A stretch of 64,000 nucleotides of DNA, from the NCBI RefSeq assembly GCF_026914265.1, contig NC_069130.1, positions 41,018,929 through 41,082,928 of the forward strand, given 5' to 3'. How positions within the stretch are numbered: position 1 is the stretch's first letter; the number at the start of each line of letters is the position of its first letter. This document shows positions 39,846-51,900 of the stretch, one piece after another. A program made the position numbers and the translations under genes. Source of the DNA: Mya arenaria. Its lineage: Eukaryota; Mollusca; Bivalvia; Myida; Myidae. The notes under the pieces were generated by a model. That model searched no databases, was not told the origin of the DNA, and saw only the letters and a list, made by a program, of their open reading frames with translations.

Positions 39846-40900
39846 AGGGCACAGTATGAGTCGAGGGGAATAATATAGGTTAAAGAAGCTCAATATAGGT
39901 AAAAGGGGCACATTTAAGGTTAAGAACCACAAGATAGGTTAAAGGTGCACATGATCGGTTAAAGAAGCATGAAATAGGTTAAAGGGGCACAATAAATATA
40001 AAAGGGGCACAGAATAGGTTAAAGGGGCATACTATATGTTAAAGGGGCACACTATTGGTTAAAGAAGCAATATAGGTTAAAGGGGCACAATATAGGGTAA
40101 AGGGGCACAATATAGGTCATAGGGGCACATAATAGGTTAAAAGGGTAAAGGGGCACAATAGATAAAAGGGGCACAATATAGGTTAAAGGTGCACAATAGA
40201 GGTTAAAGGGGCACAGTATAGGGTAAATGGGCATACTATAGGTACAAAGGCACAATTTATGTTAAAGGTAAACAATATAGGTGAAATTGGCACAATAAAG
40301 GTAAAATGCACGCAATAATAGGTTAAGAGGGCACAGTATGGGTAAGGGGGCATAATATAGGTGTTAGGTCCACACAATAGGTTAAAGTGGCACACAATAG
40401 GTTAAAGGTGCTCACTTTAGGTTAAAGGTGCACGATGTAGGTTAAAGGGGCACAGGTTAAAGGTGCACAAACTATGTTAAAGGGGCACAGTATAGATTAA
40501 AGGCGCACAATATAGGTTAAAGGGGCACCATATAGGTTAAAGGGGCACAATATAGGTTAAAGGGGCACAATATAGGTTAAAGGGGCACAATATAGGTTAA
40601 AGGCGCACAATTTAGGTTAAAGGGGCACCATATAGGTTAAAGGCGCATAATATAGGTATGAAGGGCACAATATGGGTTAAAGGACTGCATTATAGGTATG
40701 AGGGCACAATGTAGGTTAAAGGGGCACAATATAAGTTAAAGGGGCACAATATATGTTAAAGATGCACAATAAAAAATTAAGGCACACAAAATAGGATAAA
40801 GACACAATAATCAATATAGGTAAAAGATGCACAATATAGGTTAAAGCCACACAATATAGGATATATTGGTGCTAAATATTCAATAAAGGGGCAGAGTATA
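39846..40900. repeat. 20-bp satellite, right arm (about 50 units)
   Basis: GGTTAAAGGGGCACAATATA-type units, more divergent than the left arm, with GGTAAAG/GGTTATGAGG variants. Together with 37030-37662 it formed one array of about 1.7 kb before the LINE inserted. Confidence 0.85.
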
Positions 40901-41089
40901 GTTTAAAATCTGAACAATAATCAATATAGGCTGATGCAGAATATTTTTGATAATGCATTACTATTATGTTTATCTTGTTTGGCTTTAATGATCAAATTTA
41001 AAAGAGCGCATGATTTGTATACAGATGAAAAATATTAAAGCAATGTTTGTTGCTTTTTATGTGGAAAAGTCATAGCCATTAACTTGGAG

Positions 41090-41250
41090 AATGCTTTGAC
41101 CTAGTGCCATGAAACTTATGTGGTCAGATGCACCTGACAAGTAGATAGATTGTTTTTGGGGTCAGCAGGCTATAACACCTGAAGACAATCTAGCTCAGGT
41201 TTCCCACGAAGCAACACTCAGGGGGCATACATTTTTACAAACATCTATCA
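41090..41250. repeat. Fragment of TATGCCCCC-type element
   Basis: TTGACCTAGTGCCATGAAAC, GGGGTCAGCAGGC and ACTCAGGGGGCATACATTTT with ACAAACATCT match the right-hand part of 10262-11528. Otherwise 40900-41600 shows no gene; a GAC/GAT-rich trinucleotide tract lies at 41440-41490. Confidence 0.5.
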
Positions 41251-41439
41251 TAATCAAGTATTTGAACTAATTTGATGATGATTTGAAAGAAGAAAAATTG
41301 TGGCGGTGGATATTTATTAGGAAATCCTTCACTATTTCGTAGTTCAAACTGCACTATTAAAAAAAGTTGAATTTCTGTGAACATGTACCAAATGCTCAAG
41401 TCCCGAGTACATATTAAATGATTAATAAGCTGATGAAAG

Positions 41440-41490
41440 CGTTGACGACGACGATAATGATGATGACGACGACGACGTGATGATGATAAA
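41440..41490. repeat. GAC/GAT trinucleotide-rich tract
   Basis: GACGACGACGATAATGATGA then TGACGACGACGACG, about 110-160 bp upstream of the ICMT start. Could lie in its promoter or 5' UTR; no specific regulatory site recognised. Confidence 0.6.
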
Positions 41491-41601
41491 AAAATAACGG
41501 GTACAGATTATTTAATGTGGCGAAAGTTTTGAAATGATGACAACGATGGTGACATGATGCCCCATAACGATTTTTAATTATTTGATACAGTATAAAACAA
41601 A

Positions 41602-44600
41602 ATGGCGCCGTCCATGGCGGAACCGGACAATATTAGTTTATTTACATTTTGTGCTAGTTCTACCTCTTTTCTAGCAGTTCTGATATGTCAGCTGCTACCT
41701 GAATTTAGCAATAGTTTATACTTAAGCTTCTTGGTGTTTCCAGTATGGTGTGGACTGTCATACGTCCTTGTCAAATATATCTTCCGTGACGACCCTAGTT
41801 ACCAGGTAATTTAATAATATTTTCACTTTCATTCACTAAATTTGCTTGTGCTTTTTGTCACCTTCGACTTGTCGTTTAAGAGCAGTAGTGATCTCTGGTA
41901 AATGAAGTAGATAGCACTCTCTCTTTTCACTAATGTGTCCTGAGGACAATTCTCAGAGAGTGCATATGAGTTTGGTTCATGTCACATAGCTGGACAAGAA
42001 GGTTTTTTGGTGGGGCGGCAGATAGTCCAAATAATTGTCCGTTGACAGATTTTTTTTAGATTTTTGATGTAGCAAATCCTTCACGTACAAATTATTTAGT
42101 ATCAAAAGTGGGTAGTTGTTCCGATCAGGATTCCGGGTTAAAACATATAGCGTCTATAAAATATCATAAATACAAGAAATATTACCAGATAATGTTATTT
42201 TATATTAGTTCCGTACACAAAAAATAAATATCCAACTTGTAATTATTAGTTTGACGGCTTTTCTTCATTAATGTTATTTTATATTAGTTCCGTACACAAA
42301 AATAAATATCCAGCTTATAATTATGAGTTTGACGGCTTTTCTTCATTTCATTCTGTCAAAACATAACGATATATACATGAAGGGCACCTGCAAGACTCTA
42401 GGGCACAGTTTTATATCGCTCGGAACATTTCGGCCATGGCCGAGTTGTTAAGACTGTATAACGAGGTCTATCTCGAAGCTTTGTCAGAGAAGGCCGAGTT
42501 ATTACGATTGTATCGAGTTGTTCCCCTTCGTATAATTGTTGTCTGTGTCAGTCAACTTTCGTTTTATTGGCAAAATAACATTTCACTTACATGGTGAAAT
42601 ATGAATATAACTCCTTATGATCAATTTCAACCATAAAATACTACATTTAAAACAATTTCAATATTTTTAAAACATCCCCGTTTTTTGCACATTCCCGTTT
42701 AGACGTTAGGGATTGGAAGAATCCCGTATAACACGTCTATTATTTTAGATTAGGGCGGCAGAGAAACAAAATTCACAAGTTATTTATATGAATAAAACAA
42801 AAAAGAAGACGGCCTTGTATTTGATACTTGTGTGAAAAGCTAAGATAAATTCCTGAAAAAAACATAAGATTTATGGCTGAAATCTAATGTTATGTCTTTT
42901 CTTTAGAACTTCACATTTGATAAATCATTCGAAAACCTACTACGATTGTAAACAGAAAATTAATTAGTCATTCAAGCTCCTTTTTGATTTCAGAATGCCT
43001 TACGAGCCGGGTTTCTAGGCTGTGCCTTTAGCCTTGGATTGATAATAAGTTTTTTGATGCCGACAATCAGTCATTTTGGCTGGTATTTGACTGCGTTAAG
43101 CTTTTTCCACTGGTCAGAATACTACACGACAGCGGTGACAAATCCAAAGTCATTGAGTCTGGAATCCTACCTGTTAGATCATAGCAAAGAGTACAAGTTG
43201 GCAGCCATGGCCAGCTGGTTAGAGTTCAGTATTGAATGGCTGTTATTTCCAGGTAATTACAGCAATAGTTTGTAAATGAATGGTTTTAACGAATTGGTTT
43301 AGCCATACATGCCATAGCTCCCAGCAGGGGGAGGGGGAAATCCCCCTGAATTTTTATTCTTCCATCCGGTCTCCCGGTGGGGATTAAATTCCCCTTGAAT
43401 TTAAAGTAAAATTTAAAAAAATTAAATCAGTTTTACAACAGGCAACAATGACAAAGTGAAACCACAGTCTGTAAAGTAAAACTGAATATAAACAAACAAT
43501 ACCACATGGAAGAAAATGACTTCATATATTACAATGGAAAGGAAACATGATTATCAAATTTTACCAGAAGTGATTAATTTATTTGTAATAATGATCTTAA
43601 GCAAACAAAACATGGGAAATGGAAAAAATAAACAATATTGATATTATTTATTCCATTTTTATATATAGCCTTTCTGAACAAATCCCGTAGAATTGTCTTC
43701 AGGAATATGGCATGTATGTTAAAGTGAGACTCAATACAAATCAATACATAAACATGTAAAACAAACATAAATTTTGAGTGATACACCCCCAACTACTTAC
43801 TAAACAGTGCATTTATGGAAAATGTTAATTACTATTAACAATATTATAACTGTTAATTTAATAGCTGAAAACGCAAAAATATTAAATGATTGGTGAATGC
43901 TAAAAGATTTACTGCGATCTACTATGGTCTCATACGGTAGCAATACTGTGTTTTCGGCACATTTCTTTCAAATTAATCTCGGTATCCTTCATAAGAACCA
44001 TTGTTTTTCGACATTGATTCATCTTTTTTGGTATATTAAAACAATTGTATTAAATGTGTTCAATTTTATTTGGGAGTAATAGTGCATCTTTAAGCATTGA
44101 ATACACATAAATACAAAATTTAAACTGGATGGATATATATTCTCAATTGCAAACCATTTTACAAATGACAGGTCTCAAGCATCACAATTACATCAGCCGT
44201 GTGGGACTGTTCCTAGTCATCATAGGGGAGGTTGTCCGCAAACTCAGCATGATAACTGCATCCACCAACTTCAACCATTACGTCCAGTATCAGAAACAGA
44301 AGGATCATCAACTGGTCACTAGTGGCATTTACTCGCTGTGTAGACATCCATCCTATGTGGGCTGGTTCACTTGGAGTATTGGTACTCAGGTAAGAAAAGC
44401 AGGTAGAGGGTGGTAGAAATAATACAATGATCTTTTTTTTTTCAAATATGGATCCTTTATGACTCAGTCCAGTCAGGTCTGGAGTTGGATATACTAGATG
44501 TTAAAGGCACACACAAAAGGTTGATGCAAAAAAATGTTTTATTTTTATGCACTATCATCTTTAACTTAACTTATAAATTTGACTGTAATGATGAAAACAA

Positions 44601-46265
44601 AATCATATGATTAAAGTACAGATAAATGGCGTTTTTCAACTAATACCTATGTAGCCACATATTCTCAAATTTAAAAAGCTCCAAAACATTGCTAATATTT
44701 TTATCTGAACTTAAATCATATGCAATTTTTTATGATTAAAGTCAAATGAGTTACATGTGACTATGCATTATAATTTTTGAAAAAACACCTTTGTTGTGGT
44801 GATAAATGTGTGTCCATACTGACATTTATGGGAACTAACGGTAATGTCTAGGATGGGAAGTTTGTTCACCTTGTCAGAATGATTTGGGATGTTTTGTCCT
44901 CCTTGTCAAAATGATCTGGGATGTTTTGTCCACCTTGTCAAAATGAACTGGGCAAAATGAACTGGGATGTTTTGTCCACCTTGTCAAAATGAACTGGGCA
45001 AAATGAACTGGGATGTTTTGTCCACCTTGTCAGAATGAACTGGGATGTTTTGTCCACCTTGTCAAAATGAACTGGGATGTTTTGTCCACCTTGTCAAAAT
45101 GATCTGGGATGTTTTGTCCACCTTGTCAAAATGAACTGGGATGTTTTGTCCATCTTGTCAAAATGAACTGGGATGTTTTGTCCACCTTGTCAGAATGAAC
45201 TGGGATGTTTTGTCCACCTTGTCAAAATGAACTGGGATGTTTTGTCCACCTTGTCAAAATAAACTGGGATGTTTTGTCCACCTTGTCAAAATGAACTGGG
45301 ATGTTTTGTCCACCTTGTCAAAATGAACTGGGATGTTTTGTCCACCTTGTCAAAATGAACTGGGATGTTTTGTCCACCTTGTCAAAATGAACTGGGATGT
45401 TTTGTCCACCTTGTCAAAATAAACTGGGATGTTTTGTCCACCTTGTCAAAATGAACTGGGATGTTTTGTCCACCTTGTCAAAATGAACTGGGATGTTTTG
45501 TCCACCTTGTCAAAATGAACTGGGATGTTTTGTCCACCTTGTCAAAATGAACTGGGATGTTTTGTCCACCTTGTCAAAATAAACTGGGATGTTTTGTCCA
45601 CCTTGTCAAAATGAACTGGGATGTTTTGTCCACCTTGTCAGAATGAACTGGGATGTTTTGTCCACCTTGTCAAAATGATCTGGGATGTTTTGTCCACCTT
45701 GTCAGAATGATCTGGGATGTTTTGTCCATCTTGTCAAAATGATCTGGGATGTTTTGTCCACCTTGTCAAAATGAACTGGGGTGTTTTGCCCACCATGTCA
45801 AAATGATCTGAGATGTTTTGCCCACCATGTCAAAATGATCTGAGATGTTTTGTACGACTAGTCAAAAATTACATTGGAGGTTTTGTCCATTGGATGTTTG
45901 TCCAGCTCCTGGCATCAGGACCTTATAACAGGGGCGGGCCTTTGACTAGGCCTTTAAGACAAATAAAACAGTGAATGGTTGAGATTTGTTTTGGTAGTAT
46001 ATATTGGTTTTTGCACAACGATTGAATGAAAGAAACACAGAAATAACTGCATTTCATTAACATTGTTCTTTTTCTGTTTCAGATAATTTTATGCAACCCA
46101 TTGTGCCTTGTGGGATATACAGCAGTTTCATGGAAATTTTTCAAGCAGCGCATATATGAAGAGGAAATATATCTTCTCAATTTCTTCGGGGAAGACTATG
46201 TTGAATACAAGAAGAAAGTCGGGACTGGATTGCCCTTTATTAAAGGATTTGATGGAACTTTCTAG
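41602..46265 (+). CDS. ICMT: Protein-S-isoprenylcysteine O-methyltransferase, complete, 4 exons
   Basis: ER multi-pass enzyme that methylates the C-terminal prenylcysteine of CaaX proteins (Ras, lamins) with S-adenosylmethionine. Exons: 41602-41805, 42994-43252, 44172-44389, 46083-46265 (TAG); all GT/AG and in phase; 287 aa, close to the human 284. Hydrophobic segments in exons 1 and 2 match the membrane helices. Exon 2 has FHWSEYYTTAVTNPKSLSLE, exon 3 has TNFNHYVQ and LVTSGIYSLCRHPSYVGWF (the RHPxY cofactor motif), exon 4 has CNPLCLVGYTAVSWKFF and EEEIYLLNFFGEDYVEYKKK. Start: ATG 41602; a second in-frame ATG at 41614 would also give MAEPD. An in-frame ghost of the C-terminus follows the stop. 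Confidence 0.95.
42192..42352. repeat. 82-bp tandem duplication in ICMT intron 1
   Basis: AATGTTATTTTATATTAGTT ... GTTTGACGGCTTTTCTTCAT occurs twice head to tail (starts near 42193 and 42271) with only a few differences, so it is recent. The remainder of intron 1 shows nothing else I can name. Confidence 0.8.
43302..43718. mobile_element. MITE-like element, family 'CATACATGCCATAxCCCTC'
   Basis: Left CATACATGCCATAGCTCCCA and AAATCCCCCTGAATTTTT; right GGAATATGGCATGTATG. It abuts the next element at 43719. In ICMT intron 2. Confidence 0.6.
43719..44093. mobile_element. MITE, family 'TTAAAGxGACACTCTTATTCAAA'
   Basis: TTAAAGTGAGACTCAATACA to GGGAGTAATAGTGCATCTTT with AA. Interior as in 46927-47299. 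ICMT intron 2. Confidence 0.75.
44855..45870. repeat. 32-bp minisatellite in ICMT intron 3 (about 31 units)
   Basis: Unit AACTGGGATGTTTTGTCCAC plus CTTGTCAAAATG, with AACT/ATCT and AAAA/AGAA variants and one local 16-bp extension. No spacers, no coding potential. Confidence 0.95.
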
Positions 46266-46376
46266 TGAAACAGTTTCATCGGGGAAGATTATTTGGAATA
46301 CATGAACGATATTATTGAGATTGGGATGCCTGGTATGAAAGGCTTTGATAGAACCTTCCAGTTAAACATTTTCTGA
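46266..46376 (+). pseudogene. In-frame ghost of the ICMT C-terminus, behind TAG-TGA
   Basis: Directly after the stop (TAG then TGA) the same frame reads FIGEDYLEYMNDIIEIG ... MKGFDRTFQ to TGA at 46374-46376, mirroring FFGEDYVEYKKKVGTG ... IKGFDGTF of the real exon. The offset is exactly 93 bp (46181 to 46274), 31 codons. Frame has been kept with no indel. Confidence 0.8.
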
Positions 46377-46926
46377 GATATAAACTTTAATAGCAAGCTG
46401 TGATCTATTATAGTTTGAAGGCAGTGAATATGCAATTAGATGATTTTTCATGGACTTCATCATTTTTTGGGTGAGATCAAATGAAAACTTTCGGACTTTA
46501 TTAAAACTTTCTGAGACAAACTTCTGACATGTAATAATATGTTGATGTCTTTCAAAAACGCATGATCACAGAATTTCATATGTTTTTCATTTGTGTAAAT
46601 TAACGAAACATGATCGAAAACAGAATTTTATTCCCTAAAAGTAAATTTGGTTAGCGTTTAGTTTAAGCTGCTGTATGATGTGATATGTGCATGTTTTGAC
46701 GTGTATAAATGCTAGAAAATCGGTGTACATGTCCGATATCCATGTAGCACTTAATGTACCATATACATTGCACCGTATACATGTATCACTGTCACGTTTT
46801 ATTTTGAGAGATTCTGCGTGTTATTTGAAATAGGTGTCATTGTCAAATTAAGGGGACTTTCACAGGGTTCATGTTGACTATGATTTTTCTATAAATTGCT
46901 CAGATTGAATTATGTTATTTTCTTTC

Positions 46927-47299
46927 TTAAAGTGACACTCTTATTCAAAATAGATACATACACATGTGTACCAAACATACATTTTGACTGATAAACCTTG
47001 CACTAGATACTAATAATTGCATTTATGGAAAATATTAACTACTGATAAGATTGTAACCATGTACTTGATAGCAGAAAGCGCAAAAATATTAAATGATTGG
47101 TGAATGCTAAAAGATTTACTGTGATTCACTACAGTTTCATAAGGTAGAAATACAATGTTTTATGCTCGTTTCATTCAAATTAAACTCGATATCCTTCATA
47201 AGAACCATTGTTTTCGACATTTATTCATCTTTTTGGGAATATTAAAACAATAGTATTAATTGTGTCTAATCTTATTTGGGAGTAAGAGTGCATCTTTAA
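46927..47299. mobile_element. MITE, family 'TTAAAGxGACACTCTTATTCAAA'
   Basis: TTAAAGTGACACTCTTATTC to GGGAGTAAGAGTGCATCTTT with AA; imperfect TIRs. Lies in the presumed ICMT 3' UTR/downstream region. 47300-48140 has no gene that I can support. Confidence 0.75.
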
Positions 47300-48145
47300 T
47301 GAAAGACCAGACAGTGAGTGGAAGATATGTATTTGATAAGAATATTGTAGATCCAAGTCTGAAAGACGATAGTTGTCAATAGCATTTCCACGAACATCTT
47401 TTTTATACTTTATAATACCATATTTTTGTAACCAAATAGAGAAAATTCTCTCACATAGATAAATAATTGTTAATAGTTTTAATTTGAGCTTATGGCGATG
47501 TTTTTTCATTGTGACAAGCAATTTGTTTACCTCTCACACAAAATGGGCCAACTGTTTAGAAATTTGCTAAAGTTAACACGTCGTTGCTATTTTTTAAAGG
47601 ATAACTGTATGATGATGTGTTAACATATTTAATGTAAAAAAGTACAGCTGAAACATTTGTCAAATATTGTTAGAAATACAGCAGTTCAAAAGTGGATCCA
47701 TTTCACTTCCAGAGCAGTAACAATCTAAACGTTAACAACGATATTGTTAACAACGTTGTTAACTTTATCAAAGACTATGTTCTAAACAATCTGCTCAGTA
47801 AGTGTTTTTTGGTGAACAAGTCTCTTTATTTGAAGTTTAATGTATAAGGAATGTTAAGTTGCCTGATATGGTATTTAGTATGAGACAAATATAATCATTT
47901 GTACGATTGTATTAATTACATGAACAAGTAGTGAAGTACATGTGCATGGTTATAATAAGTTTTGCGCTGGAAAATTGTTTTGTATAGATTTCATTGCCTT
48001 TGGATTTGCATGTAAATTCTTATGTACAAAGTATAATTATGCAAAGCTTTATATATGCACTGAAAGTTGCTTTCAGATCAGGGCTATTTGCTCATGAAGT
48101 TTAAAGAACTTTATGGGTCTTTTCCGAAATTGTAATAAGCTGTGA

Positions 48146-48151
48146 AATAAA
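48146..48151 (+). terminator. Candidate ICMT polyadenylation signal
   Basis: AATAAA in TGTGAAATAAAACATG, about 1.9 kb after the ICMT stop. Only weak support: it is the best signal before the convergent GH31 gene. Confidence 0.25.
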
Positions 48152-48242
48152 ACATGTAAATAAGTTAGTTATAAATTTAGTCCTTAATCCTGACCGTATG
48201 AATCAAGGCTGTGATAAGAAGGTAAAAAAGGAAATCTTCATT

Positions 48243-48777
48243 GGGCCTAAAAAAAACACTTGTGGCTCGGGATACCCCACTCTACTTACCTTTTTATAGT
48301 GTGTTTTAATATGTAGTTTTAAACAGTAATGCACCAGTCGATTGTAACCACGCCCCCCCCCCCCCCCAGGTCCGGGGAATAGCGGGGACTTTGACTTTCG
48401 GTCCAGCCAACCCCGGGTAAAATCTCCGTCCTGCGGGGACGAACTGATGGTCAAATCCCCGCCAAATGCCCCCGCACCCGAGGGAGCCGAAGTAAGGCCC
48501 ATTCCCCGCTATATTTTGCGCGAAGACAAAACCACCGCATTCACCCGGTACTGTGGGGCCACCTGAAAGGTAAAAACACGGCCCATTTCCCCGGCTATCC
48601 CCGGTATACACCCGGACTTGGGGGGTGGGGGTGGGGTGGAGCGTGGTAATAATTGACTGGTGCATGAAAGCTTTATACTGACAATCTGCTTTAATACCAT
48701 TCCCCATTAAAATACCCAACCTATCATTCGTATTTTTTGACCAGAAGTAATCCTAACCACACATAGTTTTTAGCCTA
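48243..48777. mobile_element. MITE-like element, family 'AGGCCTAAAAA', interrupted
   Basis: Left end GGGCCTAAAAAAAACACTTG and right end TAGTTTTTAGCCTA match the family. The middle is split by a GC-rich element (48327-48666), so the host copy is about 195 bp plus a 340-bp insertion. Confidence 0.6.
48327..48666. mobile_element. GC-rich MITE, family 'TGCACCAGTCAATTG', nested
   Basis: Terminal inverted repeats TAATGCACCAGTCGATTG and AATTGACTGGTGCAT, next to long C and G runs. The interior is unusually GC-rich for this genome and contains several CCCCG/CGGGG blocks. It sits inside the AGGCCTAAAAA element. Sister copies: 51741-52249, 58740-59056, 59736-60040. Confidence 0.75.
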
Positions 48778-48978
48778 TACTATGTTTCTATAAATAAAAT
48801 GTTTACAAAGAGGAAAACTAAAACTTTTATAAACAGACGTGTTGAACAATTTAAACTGTACAGTGCACGAAATTTGAATTCTCTCATGAGAAAGTTTTCA
48901 GGCTTTCTAAGTTTCTTGTTGTAAATTACGAAATTTTTACATTCGGCTTCAATATCATGGATGTCCCTGGCTGAAATG

Positions 48979-51900
48979 TCAACTAATATTCATGAAATAA
49001 GCTAGTTCGTCAATGTCTACTTTGTAATCTTGCACCCACTTTGGACCAGAAATGACGTCACTTGTGTTACGCAATTCATTCTTCCAGTTACCACGTGGAA
49101 AATATATGTCACGTGACCTTGCTCCTTTCTCCATCACCGGGGCAACCAAAATTTCGTCTCCAACGAGAAACTCGTCTTCTATCGTCCACGTGACCTGATC
49201 ATTCGGATCCATCCACCAAAGCGGCCGTATGATTGGTTCGCCAGTTCTCGTCGATTCTCGCGCAAATTTGATGAGAACAGACGAAAAGTTTTCCCGCATT
49301 TCTGTGAATGTTCGAGCTATGTCGACAATGGTATCGTTAAAATGCCAAGGCGTAATAGAATACTGCATTCCAGGTAAAAATACATTAAGCTGCAACCATC
49401 GAACATACAATTCTGGATCCGGTTGGCCGTTGTACGCGTTCCCACCAATCATATCCGGAAGTACAAATGGATACCCAAGAAGCCCGTACGTCAACACACA
49501 AGGAATAATGGACTTAAACGCATTGTCATGACCCCAGTTTGAACCCTTATCCATCATGCGTACAAAGATCGGGTATTTCTGTGTCTTGTACCCAACTCGA
49601 ACCTCTTGGTGAAAAGTTGGGTCCGCCTCGGCTGCAAGTTGAACCCATTTCATCGGGTACGCCTCAGCGGGGTTCAACGTAACGTTAGCTTGGCTATAAA
49701 TATGAGGAGCCCATGACGTCTCACCAGCGTCGAACTTAAAGGAACTAATGTTGTACGTCGCTTTCATGTAGTTTAATTTTAAAAGAAACCAGTCGACTGC
49801 GGACCGATTTGAAACGTCCAATATTCCCGCCAAAGGACCGTCCCACCACGGTGTAATCATGGGAGCGGGACTGTCTAATTGCCGTACCAACATGCGGTTC
49901 AATGCTGCCACTTGGAATGCCATAGAATCCGCGTTGAAAAACGGATGAACCCAAAGAGTTACCCTAAATCCTAGGTCATTTAAGTCCTTGATCATTTGCC
50001 GAGCATCTGGGAATTTTGCTGTATTGAAGTCCATATCACCGTATGCAGGCGTCCAATCATCGTCTATCTCAATCTGGGCATATGAGAAGTTGTTTGCAAT
50101 GATATCGTTTGCGAATTCTAAGACAGTGGATTGATTTATGTCTTTCTTATACTGCGCCCATGTTGACCATATGGGCCGTTTGAAAAGCATTTCGTCTGGG
50201 GTCCCCGTCGGTTTATCGATAAAAAGTTCAGTCATCTTCAGATGGACGTCTTTCACGTTCGCCGCTTGGCATAGTTTGTATTTCAACACCGGAGGCACGT
50301 TTTTGACGTTAACGTACGGATACGTTTCGTATTTTGCCGTGAAACACATTTGACCTTGATCCGGATCATTTAAGCTAAAGTAGAGCGGAACGTCATGGTC
50401 AATTAGCATACCGACGCCTGCTGTTGAAAAGAAATAACGTTCGACTACGCCGCCAATTTCGCCAACGTAAGAATCATTGACCTGATAAGCCCTCAGCGAA
50501 CGTGTGTTCTTTTGGAACGGCCAATATTGATGCTTGTCGGCGTACCCACCATACCACTGATCAACGCTGACGTTTACACAGTCCGTCAAAACTTGGTCCA
50601 CGCAACGTAACGCTTCCCATGATATTTCGTAACAGTCTAGTGCGGATCCCAGACGCTGATCGATGTTGTGGCTGTTGTAAATGATACGCAATCGAGCTTC
50701 ATTTTCCCATTCGAGACAAGCGTTGACGTCACTAGCAGACGAACTATTGCACCGACGAGGCACCGCAGAAAATCCACCTTTACCTAAGTCTATTAACAAT
50801 TTGACGTCACTTCCGTTAACAATCTTCAACTCCAATTCACTAGATAACATGAGATTCCTTACACGAACCGGAAATGCCGACGTGTGCGGTGCGGCAGTCG
50901 GTTCTGGTCCTGGGCTGCCTCCACCGCCGGCTCCCACCCGCCATACGACGACGCCCACAACGCCGGCGAGGAGAATAAGGCAGCTCATTACAACCAGCAG
51001 AGATCGCGTCTGCTTGGAGCGGCCAGGGGCTGCGGTAACGGTTCGCGTTTCATACACCAAATTCTGAAAGGAGTTTGAATGTGTAAGAAGAAAACTTAAA
51101 ACACCTTGTTATATAATACCTACAAACTGCAAGTTTTAACTTGCAAAAGAATCAGCAGTTATTTGCTTGTGGTATTTTGGTACGACATTTTACGTAACTG
51201 AATTTATCTGCTGACCATAAATATATCATTTCTAACGAGAGCAACTTAAACCCCGTGTGTTCTTTTGTGCATTACAATAACAAATTATAAGTAGTTATTA
51301 GTATTTAGAAAAAATGATTGCAAATTAACCTGGAAAAAGCAATCACCAAAAACAACAATAATAATAAGAAACGCAATATAAACATACTGTTTCCGAAGAC
51401 ATATCTCAAAACCCTTTAAAACGTTTTTCAATCTGTCATTTTCAGATCGTGACTAAATAGCTCGTTTATCTGCAAGATAACTAGGTAAATAAAGTAATAC
51501 CAACAAATACGAATGCATAGTTATATACAAACGTACACACTAAAATTTATATCAGGTATTGGGGGTTATCGTAATGTTTGAAGTCTGATGTTATTTATTT
51601 CCAAAATAATCAGACTGTAGTTCGTTTATGGATTTTTTTATATATAAAACATACATGTATATGTTGTACAGGTAAGTGAGGAGTATGTGACCTTCCTATT
51701 GCTGACTCGTTAATACTGATAATAAGGTTCACAATATCATTATGCACTAGTCAGTTGTAACCACGCCCCTATCCCCCCCCCCAGGTCCGTGGTATACCGG
51801 GGTAAGCGGGGAAATGGGCCGTGTTTTAACCTTCCCGGTGGCTGCGCAATGGCGAGTGAATGCATGACTTTGTGCCGGGAATTATCCGTTCCTTAACGGG

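Noticed and set aside
39840..39932. N-terminal 30 residues of the LINE open frame
   Set aside because: This part is the 20-bp satellite read in frame, not retrotransposon sequence.
47225..47521. 98-codon minus-strand ORF
   Set aside because: Overlaps a MITE end; no splice context, no recognisable domain.
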